This document shows positions 1-7,277 of a stretch of DNA of 7,699 nucleotides, in pieces. The notes beneath the pieces are model-generated. The model was not told where the DNA came from. It was given only the letters and a program-made list of their open reading frames with translations, and did no database searches. Both the position numbers and the translations under genes were made by a program. Origin of the DNA: Thermoplasmata archaeon (lineage in GTDB: Archaea; Thermoplasmatota; Thermoplasmata; Halarchaeoplasmatales; Halarchaeoplasmataceae). Every line of letters begins with the position of its first letter. Position 1 is the stretch's first letter. The stretch lies in the NCBI GenBank assembly GCA_019594025.1, contig JAFDUB010000079.1, positions 1 through 7,699 on the forward strand, in the 5' to 3' direction.

Positions 1-9
1 TATAGCTAT

Positions 10-126
10 GTAAAAAATGGGAAAAAACAGAAAAATATAAGGAATAAAAGCAACATGAGAGCAATTCATGCTCAAATAAGGCTCGAAAATAGCTCTTGCC
101 CTTCAAACCCTGTTTTTAGAAGGGTT
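10..126 (-). terminator. Terminator region of the rps15-recJ operon
   Basis: Read on the minus strand, the region just after the nuclease stop codon contains two hairpins followed by T-rich DNA. The first pairs CCCTTC (99-104) with GAAGGG (119-124) around a 14-base loop and abuts the stop codon at 125-127. The second pairs GAGCA (59-63) with TGCTC (69-73) around a 5-base loop. Downstream, at about 10-37, the minus strand carries three runs of five or six T. Archaeal RNA polymerase stops at such T tracts, so termination of the operon here is likely. No gene is supported in 1-124. Confidence 0.6.
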
Positions 127-1459
127 AATCGAAATCCTCTATAATATCGCCAACTTCCTGGTTCATACGTTCTAAGAATTCGTCTATTTTTTCCTTTGAA
201 ACGGTGGCCCCTGCTGCGATATCGTGACCGCCGCCACTTCCGTCGAGTTCTAAACATATCTCCCTGCAAATTGATCCTAGGTCCAATCCATTTTTTACCA
301 AGTCACGAGTACCTCGGCACGAGACATCTGCCCTATCTTTCAACAGTGTGATCCCGAAGGTTGGTTTACTCTGGTCTAAAAAATAAAGCATACCCAACCC
401 TGCAAGCTCTCCCTTTCGTGTCTTTTTTTCCTCGTAAAAATACTGTATGCTCGAAAGACTTTTAATACCTTCTTCTTCCATCTCCTGCAGCCTTTTTACC
501 ATGTTGGATCGATAGTCTTTTCTCAAATCCACCGCCATTTCAAACGCCTTTTCATCCCCAAGACAGAGGGAAAGGCCCAACCCAGGTTTTAAAACTCGAG
601 CACAGCTATTTAGAAGTTTGTAAAGTAGGTCCACATCAATATTAAGATCGGGATGTAGATACTTCGGCCCCCTAATACTTTCTATAACGTGTGGGTGGAT
701 ATCCTTTTCCAACAGGGACAGCATCAAAATAGAAACCAATTTTCTATCTTTTTCCTTAGGAAGCTCGTCAACTGGACCGTCAGGGTCGACACCAATCTCC
801 TTGAGAAGCCTATCGATATCTTCCACCCTACCTGACATGCCTGGAAAATAAGGGTCGCAGGCGTTAATCAAAGCATCCTTTATCCCGTCCCCATCTAGGT
901 ATAATCCCTGTTTAGAACGAAGCTTTTTCTTTTCCATAGCCGTATGAAGAATTTCTTTATTTACTCCTGAAAAACCACCCATATTTTGTTTATCCGCAGC
1001 AGCCCCTGCCAAACCGTAGATAGCCTTCGCCCAGTTTGTTTCATCATAGGTGATAGATAACAGGAAAGCCAAGGTACCGCCACTTATCTCTCTCGAGCCG
1101 TCGATGCCGTATTCATGGGGGTTAACAAACACCTTCTCTTTCTTTGTATCAACCATCTCTTCATTACTATGGTGGTCGAGAACTATAACCGGTTCGTCCA
1201 CCGATAATAAATCCGTTAGATGACTGTTTCCTATATCGGTAAATATGAGGGGGAGACCTACAGGTACCTCTTTGGGAAAGGATGAAACGAAGGTGGTATG
1301 AAATCCCTTTTTACTTTTCATCAAGGTTCTGCACAGAACAGCGGCGGCGGAGATTCCATCGGCGTCATAATGAGTAACTATTCTAAACTTGTCGTATTTG
1401 TCCAGTATATCTGCTGCGGATTCTAACCGCTCTTTTAAAGCATCTGGTAGATATTGCAA
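125..1459 (-). CDS. DHH-family single-strand nuclease, archaeal RecJ/GAN type
   Basis: The 444-residue protein has the complete DHH/DHHA1 layout. Visible motifs are THYDADG (residues 29-35; H30, D32, D34), FTDIG with D75, the signature LDHH (D95, H96, H97), GLAGAAAD ending at D156, and a C-terminal GGGH (409-412) of the DHHA1 substrate-binding domain. All expected metal-binding residues are present, so it should be an active Mn/Mg-dependent phosphoesterase. Archaeal relatives (GAN, the RecJ/Cdc45 counterpart) degrade single-stranded DNA and bind GINS in the replisome, and some act on RNA; which applies here is inference. It lies 22 bases after rps15 on the same strand, a common archaeal pairing. 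The start is TTG: the next in-frame Met is at residue 47, past the first catalytic motif, and a strong Shine-Dalgarno sequence precedes the TTG. An oligoribonuclease or other DHH phosphoesterase role is the main alternative. Confidence 0.9.
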   Translation of the reverse strand: MQYLPDALKERLESAADILDKYDKFRIVTHYDADGISAAAVLCRTLMKSKKGFHTTFVSSFPKEVPVGLPLIFTDIGNSHLTDLLSVDEPVIVLDHHSNEEMVDTKKEKVFVNPHEYGIDGSREISGGTLAFLLSITYDETNWAKAIYGLAGAAADKQNMGGFSGVNKEILHTAMEKKKLRSKQGLYLDGDGIKDALINACDPYFPGMSGRVEDIDRLLKEIGVDPDGPVDELPKEKDRKLVSILMLSLLEKDIHPHVIESIRGPKYLHPDLNIDVDLLYKLLNSCARVLKPGLGLSLCLGDEKAFEMAVDLRKDYRSNMVKRLQEMEEEGIKSLSSIQYFYEEKKTRKGELAGLGMLYFLDQSKPTFGITLLKDRADVSCRGTRDLVKNGLDLGSICREICLELDGSGGGHDIAAGATVSKEKIDEFLERMNQEVGDIIEDFD

Positions 1460-1464
1460 TTTTA

Positions 1465-1472
1465 CTCCCCTT
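1465..1472 (-). promoter_or_regulatory. Strong Shine-Dalgarno site for the TTG-started nuclease
   Basis: On the minus strand AAGGGGAG sits 5 bases before the TTG at 1459-1457, inside the 22-base gap after rps15. It complements the usual archaeal 16S 3' end (CCUCC). It decides the start codon because no ATG or GTG start exists ahead of the first DHH motif. Confidence 0.7.
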
Positions 1473-1481
1473 AAAGATTAT

Positions 1482-1937
1482 TTACTGAGTAAGCATCTCT
1501 GCTAGGCTTCTGTTGTATCTCCAATCTTCGGGTAAGATCCCCTTCCTTTTGTAATACTTTACAAGTCTTCTGATCTTTGCCTCTATCTCTTGGAGTCCCT
1601 TTCTATTATGTAGATCTTTATGATTTTCATCCATATGCTCGTAAAGATTGACCGCTTTTTCCATCAAGAATAGCAGATCTTCGGGAAGGTCTGGATAAAT
1701 GTTTTTCTCCTTCATTATTTGTGAGATACTTTTACCGGTGACCAGATTAACGCTCGGTACACCATATTGGTCTCTAAGAGCTATACCGATTTCACCGGAA
1801 TTCTTCCCTTGTTTAGCTAGAGTGACGATACGTTGTACTATTTCTTCTTCATCGGCGGTTACCCACTCGGGAGGTTCGGTGACGAGAGGTCGTGTTGAAC
1901 CGGACTTACCTCTTTTTCTTGCGTGCATTCTTGCCAT
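1482..1937 (-). CDS. rps15: Small-subunit ribosomal protein uS15 (S15P/S13e)
   Basis: The 151-residue product has the archaeal/eukaryal form of uS15. The N-terminus MARMHARKRGKSGS is the family signature, followed by a basic extension and a helical domain (about residues 28-80, with SISQI and YGVPSV). The conserved uS15 core runs from about residue 85 to 150 and includes HKDLHNRKGLQEIEAKIRRL (106-125) and KYYKRKG...LPEDWRY. The protein binds the central domain of 16S rRNA early in small-subunit assembly. Length is normal for archaea, against about 90 residues in bacteria. The ATG has GGAGAT 6 bases upstream (1944-1949). It is the first gene of a minus-strand operon with the DHH nuclease. Confidence 0.97.
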   Translation of the reverse strand: MARMHARKRGKSGSTRPLVTEPPEWVTADEEEIVQRIVTLAKQGKNSGEIGIALRDQYGVPSVNLVTGKSISQIMKEKNIYPDLPEDLLFLMEKAVNLYEHMDENHKDLHNRKGLQEIEAKIRRLVKYYKRKGILPEDWRYNRSLAEMLTQ

Positions 1938-1982
1938 ATTTTTATCTCCAGCTTATTTTAGGGGTTATTCGAATACAGGTAC

Positions 1983-1992
1983 TTATACTTAA
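1983..1992 (-). promoter_or_regulatory. Probable TATA box of the rps15-recJ operon
   Basis: The minus strand reads CGTTTAAGTATAAG across this site, close to an archaeal BRE/TATA element. A start about 25 bases downstream would fall near 1962, giving a leader of about 25 bases that holds the GGAGAT ribosome site (1944-1949) before the rps15 ATG. An interrupted palindrome, GTGA-ctgt-TCAC (1995-2006), lies just upstream of the TATA box and could be a regulator site, but that is speculative. Confidence 0.5.
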
Positions 1993-2092
1993 ACGTGACT
2001 GTTCACACTATGGATGCTCCTTTTTAAACTTTATTCTTATCTCGGCCTATGTGCAACAAAATATTTCAAAAATGACGGAGAGTACAGAAAGG

Positions 2093-2102
2093 TTTTTTTA
2101 TC
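2093..2102 (+). promoter_or_regulatory. Probable BRE/TATA of the small membrane protein gene
   Basis: GAAAGG (2087-2092, BRE-like) is followed by TTTTTTTATC. The centre is about 26 bases before the ATG at 2123, the spacing expected if transcription starts at the A of the ATG and the mRNA is leaderless. This supports the 2123 start over the in-frame ATG at 2072, which has no ribosome site. Confidence 0.45.
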
Positions 2103-2122
2103 GGCGACAGTGTTCTATCATC

Positions 2123-2365
2123 ATGCCAATCTATAACTATCTTTGCTGGATTGTAATTATACTTTTAATAGTTGCCGGATTGGCATACATATTTGGGGCC
2201 CACCGACTCGGCGATACTGCGTTGGAATTAATTCGGTTGATTATGATTATAACTTTGTTGATTATACTTATAATATTGGTCTTAATTCTTATAGGGCCAA
2301 TCCGAATCCGTGATATTTGGAATATCATCTACATAAAGCAGAACATAGTATCTTTTATGATATGA
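2123..2365 (+). CDS. Small hypothetical membrane protein, two transmembrane helices
   Basis: I do not recognise this 80-residue protein. It has two strongly hydrophobic stretches, about residues 6-26 (LCWIVIILLIVAGLAYIFGA) and about 37-60, which is almost entirely Ile and Leu. They are joined by a short polar turn (HRLGDTALE). After the second helix come basic residues (RIR), then a tail of about 20 residues. This looks like a helical hairpin in the membrane, perhaps self-associating. The reading frame stays open upstream to 1892, but the ATG at 2123 is preferred because a TATA-like element lies 26 bases before it. Starting at 2072 would add 17 residues. It stands alone, 55 bases before the UDP-glucose dehydrogenase gene, which has its own promoter-like element. 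Low-complexity AT-rich DNA can mimic such an ORF, so the gene is probable rather than certain. Confidence 0.5.
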   Translation: MPIYNYLCWIVIILLIVAGLAYIFGAHRLGDTALELIRLIMIITLLIILIILVLILIGPIRIRDIWNIIYIKQNIVSFMI

Positions 2366-2385
2366 TTGTTTAGATGTATTAACAG

Positions 2386-2395
2386 TAAATATTAT
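2386..2395 (+). promoter_or_regulatory. Probable TATA box of the UDP-glucose dehydrogenase gene
   Basis: TAAATATTAT is centred about 30 bases before the ATG at 2421, so transcription would begin within a few bases of the start codon. The only Shine-Dalgarno-like bases (AGGT) touch the ATG and are too close to act, which fits a leaderless or near-leaderless mRNA. Confidence 0.4.
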
Positions 2396-2420
2396 CAAAC
2401 AGTTCTCTATTCCGATAGGT

Positions 2421-3716
2421 ATGAATGTTAGTATTATTGGGACGGGATACGTTGGTTTGGTAACCGGTGTCGGCCTCGCCCAGAAGGGACACAAAGTGTT
2501 CTGTGTAGATAAGGATATAAAGAAAGTAAAGTCTATAAACTCCGGGGTTCCACCTATTTTCGAAAGAGGTTTAGAACCTTTGCTTGATAAGTTGGTAAAG
2601 GAGAATCAATTAACTGCGACCACAGACACTGTCGAGGCGGTTAAAAGTACCGATGTTACGTTTATATGTGTAGGAACACCTTCTTTATCCGACGGCGGCA
2701 TAGATAAATCTTTTCTTGTAAGTGCATCGAAGGATGTTAGTCAAGGGCTGACGGACAAAGAAAGCTATCATGTAGTTTGCGTAAAAAGTACGGTAGTTCC
2801 GGGTACTACCGAGGATGTGGTATTACCTATCTTAGAAGGCGTTGGCTTAGAGTTGGGTAAGGACTTTGGACTGGGGATGAATCCAGAATTTTTAAGAGAG
2901 GGCGTAGCCTTGGATGATTTCATGATGCCAGATAGGATCGTAATTGGAGGTAGTGATGAAAAAACTAAAGAAATTCTTACCAAAGTTTACGAAAATTTTG
3001 ATTCGACCATAATGGTTGCTGAGATAAAAACCGCGGAGATGATAAAGTACGCCTCTAACTCTCTATTGGCTACGAAGATATCATTTTCCAATGAAATTTC
3101 TAGAATGTGTGAGAAGATAGGTATAGATGTTTACGAGGTTATGGACGGGGTTGGGTTAGATCACAGAATAAATCGTGATTTCCTCAACGCTGGGGTAGGG
3201 TTCGGAGGAAGCTGTTTTCCTAAGGACCTTAAAGCCCTAATACATTTCTCACAGACAATAGGAGTTAACCCACGCATACTGGAGGCGGTTATCAAAGTTA
3301 ACGAATATCAGCCCATACATGCGGTGAATATTCTAGAAGATATGATCGGTAGATTACCTGGCAAAAAAATAGCGATTTTAGGACTTGCCTTCAAAGGAGA
3401 AACCGACGATGTAAGGGAAAGTAGGGCGATCCCCATGGTCAAAGAACTTCTCAGAAGAGGGGCGAAGGTAGTTGGTTATGATCCAAAGGCGGGAAACAAC
3501 TTTCTCAGGGAGATAGTAAATATAGAGATAGCGGAATCGGTAGAAAAGGCACTAAGCGGTTCCGACGGCTGCATCGTTCAAACGGATTGGGAAGAATTTA
3601 GGACTCTAACAGAAGAAGATTTTTTAGCCATGAGAACTCCGATTGTGGTGGATGGACGGCGTGTTTTAAATCCTGATGAGTTCAGCCGAGTAAGATACAG
3701 AACGATAGGAAGATAA
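2421..3716 (+). CDS. ugd: UDP-glucose 6-dehydrogenase
   Basis: The 431-residue protein is full length for the UDP-glucose/GDP-mannose dehydrogenase family, which oxidises UDP-glucose to UDP-glucuronate with two NAD+. The N-terminal Rossmann domain begins IIGTGYVG (5-12), with D30 placed to bind NAD ribose. Next come PPIFERGLEPLL (44-55), FICVGTP (81-87), VKSTVVPGTT (121-130) and NPEFLREG (154-161). The central helix holds EMIKYASN (206-213), with K209 in the usual catalytic-lysine position. The catalytic cysteine is C265 in GFGGSCFPKD. The C-terminal domain has GLAFKGETDDVRESRA (321-336) and YDPKA. The FERGLEPLL and GGSCFPKD patterns favour UDP-glucose over UDP-N-acetylmannosamine dehydrogenase, although archaeal members vary in substrate. 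The product would feed glucuronate or pentose units into surface glycans or protein N-glycans, yet no glycosyltransferase lies nearby. Confidence 0.93.
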   Translation: MNVSIIGTGYVGLVTGVGLAQKGHKVFCVDKDIKKVKSINSGVPPIFERGLEPLLDKLVKENQLTATTDTVEAVKSTDVTFICVGTPSLSDGGIDKSFLVSASKDVSQGLTDKESYHVVCVKSTVVPGTTEDVVLPILEGVGLELGKDFGLGMNPEFLREGVALDDFMMPDRIVIGGSDEKTKEILTKVYENFDSTIMVAEIKTAEMIKYASNSLLATKISFSNEISRMCEKIGIDVYEVMDGVGLDHRINRDFLNAGVGFGGSCFPKDLKALIHFSQTIGVNPRILEAVIKVNEYQPIHAVNILEDMIGRLPGKKIAILGLAFKGETDDVRESRAIPMVKELLRRGAKVVGYDPKAGNNFLREIVNIEIAESVEKALSGSDGCIVQTDWEEFRTLTEEDFLAMRTPIVVDGRRVLNPDEFSRVRYRTIGR

Positions 3717-3720
3717 AGAC

Positions 3721-3731
3721 AAATTTTAATA
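3721..3731 (+). promoter_or_regulatory. Possible TATA box of the mechanosensitive channel gene
   Basis: AAATTTTAATA lies just after the ugd stop codon. A start about 25 bases downstream would give a short leader of about 20 bases that includes the Shine-Dalgarno sequence GAGGT (3759-3763, 8 bases before the ATG at 3772). A better-looking TTTATAAG at 3752-3759 is too near the start codon. Read-through from ugd, 55 bases away, is also possible. Confidence 0.35.
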
Positions 3732-3771
3732 ACTAAATGTTCGTTTTGACCTTTATAAGAGGTTAGAATAG

Positions 3772-5289
3772 ATGAAAAATAAAAAAATCCTTGCCTTGGC
3801 TTTGACGATGTTGTTCCTTCTATCTTTAACGTCGCTTTCGACGGTTGAAGCGGAAGAACCGTTGATCGGTGAGGACGATAATTATTCTAAAGAATCTAGA
3901 ATAGAAACCGAGGTAACCTTTAGGTGGACGGTTTATAGAAACTCCACTAGAGATTATGTTTTTACCGTTGAAGTTGAGGGAGATATTCAGGGATGGGTGA
4001 AGGAGGTTTCCCCGGATTACTTTGTTCTTGACGAAAACAAGCCTTATGAAATAGTTACGGTGACTATAGAGGTACCAAAGCATCCCGGGTTGGATGTTAC
4101 CTCGGGTAGTGTCGTTTTCACCTATAGAGAAATAGACGGTACCGTGCGTGAGAGTATATCGAAAGACATATCCGTCAAGGTCGTCGGTATGGCGCCTGTG
4201 CCTGAAAGCAACACCATCGTTGGTGGATTCCCCAATCCTTTACCACCTCCTTTAGACAATCCATACGGCGCATTCGGACTTAACCTCTTGATCTGGTTTG
4301 CCATCAGTTGGGTGTTTTATTTCATGATCAGCCCTATTATTCATGGATTTACAAAAAAAACGAAAACCGATGTGGACGAAATGATCATACTGCTGCTCCG
4401 CCGTCCGGTCCTTTTGTTGATCTTGATATATGGTTTTATTGATTCCATTATGAAATTGAATCTCGGCCTTGGAATACGAGCTACCGTATATCAAATATAT
4501 ATGATATTGGTTGTAATTATTGGAATTGTAATAACTTACAGGATAATTATCGCTATTTTAAATCAAATCGCAAAAGAAAGGGGTGGGCCGGAAACACCTT
4601 TTAACCAAGTGCTTAGACCTGTCCTTGAGAAAGTCTTTGCCATAATAATCCTCATCGGAGGTTTAATCATGGTATTACGGGTTATCGGTATCGAAGTTAC
4701 CGCCTTACTCGCAGGTGCAGGCGTCATTGGTTTAGTCATAGCATTCGCCGCCCAGGATACTTTGGGGAATTTCTTCAGTGGTATGCATCTCCTGGTGGAT
4801 AGACCTTTCAGTATCGGTGATATCATCTTACTTGAAAGTGGTGAATACTGCAGAGTTGAAGAGATAGGTATGAGAAGTACCAAGTTGTATAATATCAGGG
4901 AACATGAAGGTATAATTCTTCCTAACAATTCTCTGGCAAACCAAAAGATAGTCAATATCGCTAAACCTGATACCACCATTAGAGTACGTATAGAGGTCGG
5001 TGTCGCATACGGTTCGGATGTACAAATGGTTAAACAGATTTTAAAAGAGGTAGCAGAAGAGCATCCCGGCGTGATAAACGATGAGAAACACGAGATCGTA
5101 GTCACCTTTAGAGAATTTGCAGACTCTAGTCTTGATTTTTCACTTCGTGTATGGATAGACAAGATACCTAGACAGTGGAGGATAATGGGGGATATCAGGG
5201 AAAGGATAGATCAACGTTTCAGGGAGGAAAACATCGAGATCCCATTCCCACAAAGAACCGTTTGGTTCCACGAGATGAAGAAAAACTAG
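3772..5289 (+). CDS. MscS-family mechanosensitive channel with an N-terminal extracellular domain
   Basis: The 505-residue protein starts with a signal peptide (residues 1-27, cut probably near VEA-EEP). A beta-rich domain follows at about 40-138; its FRWTVYRNSTRDYVFTVEVE pattern resembles the NEW3/Ig-like modules of archaeal surface proteins. A proline-rich linker (153-165, NPLPPPLDNP) leads to membrane helices at about 167-191, 204-228, 239-264 and 285-303. The pore helix (308-342) carries the family pattern AGAGVIGLVIAFAAQDTLGN. The cytoplasmic vestibule begins DRPFSIGDII (343-352) and includes IILPNNSLANQKIVN (381-395), then the alpha-beta domain ending IPFPQRTVWFH. It should open under membrane tension and release solutes during hypo-osmotic shock. 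The start is supported by GAGGT 8 bases upstream. The gene ends in a CTAG shared with the convergent kinase gene. Channel identity is firm; the ectodomain assignment is tentative. Confidence 0.93.
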   Translation: MKNKKILALALTMLFLLSLTSLSTVEAEEPLIGEDDNYSKESRIETEVTFRWTVYRNSTRDYVFTVEVEGDIQGWVKEVSPDYFVLDENKPYEIVTVTIEVPKHPGLDVTSGSVVFTYREIDGTVRESISKDISVKVVGMAPVPESNTIVGGFPNPLPPPLDNPYGAFGLNLLIWFAISWVFYFMISPIIHGFTKKTKTDVDEMIILLLRRPVLLLILIYGFIDSIMKLNLGLGIRATVYQIYMILVVIIGIVITYRIIIAILNQIAKERGGPETPFNQVLRPVLEKVFAIIILIGGLIMVLRVIGIEVTALLAGAGVIGLVIAFAAQDTLGNFFSGMHLLVDRPFSIGDIILLESGEYCRVEEIGMRSTKLYNIREHEGIILPNNSLANQKIVNIAKPDTTIRVRIEVGVAYGSDVQMVKQILKEVAEEHPGVINDEKHEIVVTFREFADSSLDFSLRVWIDKIPRQWRIMGDIRERIDQRFREENIEIPFPQRTVWFHEMKKN

Positions 5290-7160
5290 GTTTTTGGGAG
5301 CTCTATCCAGAAGGTGCTCCCCTCTCCGATGGTAGATTCCACTCCGATTGAACCCCCCATTCTTTCTACCCCACGTTTAGCAATGCTGAGACCCATACCG
5401 GTACCAGGAAAGGTTTCCCTGCTGAAAAGGCGTTTGAAGGGCTCGAATATTTTTTCGAGATTCTCTTCTTTTATACCGATACCATTGTCCCTAAAGTATA
5501 GCCTTACTCGGTCTCGCGATAAAGACTCCGCCCATATCTTTATTTCAGGTTTGACGCCCTTTCCAACGAATTTCAACGAGTTGGATATGATGTTTGAAAT
5601 TGCGATTTTCAGAGTAGTAGCGTGAGCCAAAATTTCTGGAAGATCGTCCTCCACCTCTACCGAAGCGCCTTTTTCATCGGTTTCAATACGTAAATCTTCG
5701 AGCACTTTGTATGTCAACTTAGAGAGAAGAACAGGCTTCAACCTAAGTTTTTTACGAGATAATCTACTGTAGTTCCAAAGATTTTCAATCAACAGGTCCA
5801 TCCGCTTCGTTGCTTTAATTATGCGTTTGAGATATTCCTTACCCACTTCATCCAATATGTCAGAATAATCCTCGGTTAAAGCATCGGTGAAACCGATTAT
5901 CGCTCTCAAAGGAGCTCTAAGATCATGGGTAACGGAGTAAGTAAACGAACGTAAATCTTTATTCACTGAAGTAAGTTCCGCTGTTCTTTTTTCAACCAAT
6001 TCCTCGAGTTGATGACGATAATCGTTAAGTTCCTTTTCTTTCTCCCTTTTTTCGGTTATATCAATACCGACACCAAAGAAGTATTCTACATGCCCCTCTT
6101 CATTCAAAAGAGGGCAACCCCGCCATTCGACCAACTTTCTTTCTCCGTTGGAAGTAAGTATATGATTTTCGCTAAACGTAGGCCGATAGTCATGGATAAT
6201 TTGAGAAAAAACTCGTTTTAAATCCTCATACTCCGATTTGGGCACGCACTTTGAGAGATAATCATTTCCCAGCAGTTCCTCCTCTTTATAACCGAGAGCG
6301 TTTAGCATTGTTTGATTTACTAACCGAATTTTACCCGCAGTATCAATAGCTACGAAATAAACAGGTAGTGTTTGCAGTAACGTATTCACAAAGTCCCGCT
6401 CTTTCTTCAACTCTTCCGCCGACTTCTTACTTTTTGTGATATCCCTCACAGAAACTATTATTCCATCTATTTCACCGGTTTCTTTATCTATTTGGGGAAA
6501 ATGGCCTATCTCGATCCATTTATTTACATTTCCTTTCCCATCGTAAAGAGATAAAACTTGAGTGTAGGATTCATGATCGGAGAAATCTTTATCTTTAAGA
6601 CAGCGATGGCAAGGTTCTTCGTTACCAAATAATACTTGATAACACTTCTTACCCTCCAGCGGGACTAAATCTGGAAATAAATCCTCCATAAAACCGTTAA
6701 CTTGTAGAATGGTTCTCTCACTATCAAGTATACACAAACCCTCCTGTATACTCTCAAATATGTTGGTTTCTCTTCTTCGTATTTTACTAGATTCAACTTC
6801 CTGTTTGATCGAGCTTGCCAAGATACCATACAACGAACGGGGATCTCCCTCTTTCCGTAGGTATCTATCAGCACCCAAATTTAGGGCTTCCATGGCAACT
6901 TCTTCATGACCTCTGCCAGTGAACATGATAAAGGGTATATCCATCGTTATTGCCCGAATTTCACGTAACAATTCAAGTCCGCTCATTTCGGGCATTTGAT
7001 AATCCGAGATTATTGCATCAAAATTATCTTCTTGAACTTTGCTTATAGCTTCATTGGGGGAATCTACGGGATAAACTTCTATTTCTTCCAACTCTCTCTC
7101 TAAAAAAATCTTGGCCTGCTCAAGTATATGAGGTTCATCGTCGACCATCATTACCTTCAT
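5286..7160 (-). CDS. Soluble sensor kinase: receiver-PAS-PAS-HisKA-HATPase
   Basis: Numbering is from the ATG (624 residues). The receiver domain (2-118) has D7/D8, phospho-acceptor D53 in SDYQMPE, T81 and K103, so it looks functional. PAS1 (about 131-243) carries three cysteines (C174, C184, C187). PAS2 (about 253-370) is followed by a helical, probably coiled-coil linker (370-402). HisKA has H412 in SVTHDLRAPLR, similar to phytochrome-type kinases. The ATPase domain has N523/N527 (NIISNS), DNGIG (558-562) and GTGMGLS (586-592). There is no signal peptide or membrane helix, so it senses inside the cell. Input may come through phosphorylation of its own receiver, PAS ligands, or both. A TTG two codons upstream (7166) is an alternative start; the ATG gives the typical receiver opening MKVMMVDDEP. 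No separate response regulator or transcription factor lies nearby, so its target is unknown. Confidence 0.93.
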   Translation of the reverse strand: MKVMMVDDEPHILEQAKIFLERELEEIEVYPVDSPNEAISKVQEDNFDAIISDYQMPEMSGLELLREIRAITMDIPFIMFTGRGHEEVAMEALNLGADRYLRKEGDPRSLYGILASSIKQEVESSKIRRRETNIFESIQEGLCILDSERTILQVNGFMEDLFPDLVPLEGKKCYQVLFGNEEPCHRCLKDKDFSDHESYTQVLSLYDGKGNVNKWIEIGHFPQIDKETGEIDGIIVSVRDITKSKKSAEELKKERDFVNTLLQTLPVYFVAIDTAGKIRLVNQTMLNALGYKEEELLGNDYLSKCVPKSEYEDLKRVFSQIIHDYRPTFSENHILTSNGERKLVEWRGCPLLNEEGHVEYFFGVGIDITEKREKEKELNDYRHQLEELVEKRTAELTSVNKDLRSFTYSVTHDLRAPLRAIIGFTDALTEDYSDILDEVGKEYLKRIIKATKRMDLLIENLWNYSRLSRKKLRLKPVLLSKLTYKVLEDLRIETDEKGASVEVEDDLPEILAHATTLKIAISNIISNSLKFVGKGVKPEIKIWAESLSRDRVRLYFRDNGIGIKEENLEKIFEPFKRLFSRETFPGTGMGLSIAKRGVERMGGSIGVESTIGEGSTFWIELPKT

Positions 7161-7190
7161 GCTCAACCCGGTAAATTGTATCGCAGGAGG

Positions 7191-7200
7191 TAGTATATGT
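7191..7200 (-). promoter_or_regulatory. Possible TATA box of the sensor kinase gene
   Basis: The minus strand reads ACATATACTA here. Transcription would start near 7168, leaving about 8 bases before the ATG at 7160 and no real Shine-Dalgarno sequence, so the mRNA would be nearly leaderless. This promoter diverges from the rRNA promoter region. Confidence 0.4.
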
Positions 7201-7277
7201 ATTTTTAGGTGGTTTATCGAATACGTTTTTGAGCTCGAGATTCAAATCCATACATATAATAGACTTGCGCAGTAAGC

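Noticed and set aside
72..269. 65-residue Arg-rich minus-strand frame at the left edge
   Set aside because: It is an alternative frame over the C-terminus of the nuclease gene, including the conserved GGGH region, and runs into the terminator hairpins.
1961..1980. GGTTATTCGAATAC as a possible tRNA T-arm
   Set aside because: The flanks do not form an acceptor stem or anticodon arm, and the T-loop consensus GTTCGAATC is broken.
1892..2122. Longer N-terminal versions of the small membrane protein
   Set aside because: The frame opens inside rps15 on the other strand. The ATG at 2072 has no Shine-Dalgarno sequence, and the TATA at 2021-2030 is about 46 bases away, while the ATG at 2123 fits a promoter well.
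4563..5162. 199-residue open frame on the minus strand inside the channel gene
   Set aside because: It lies fully antisense to the highly conserved pore and vestibule of MscS, has no recognisable domain, and reads as low-complexity Ser/Thr/Ile, as expected of a shadow frame.
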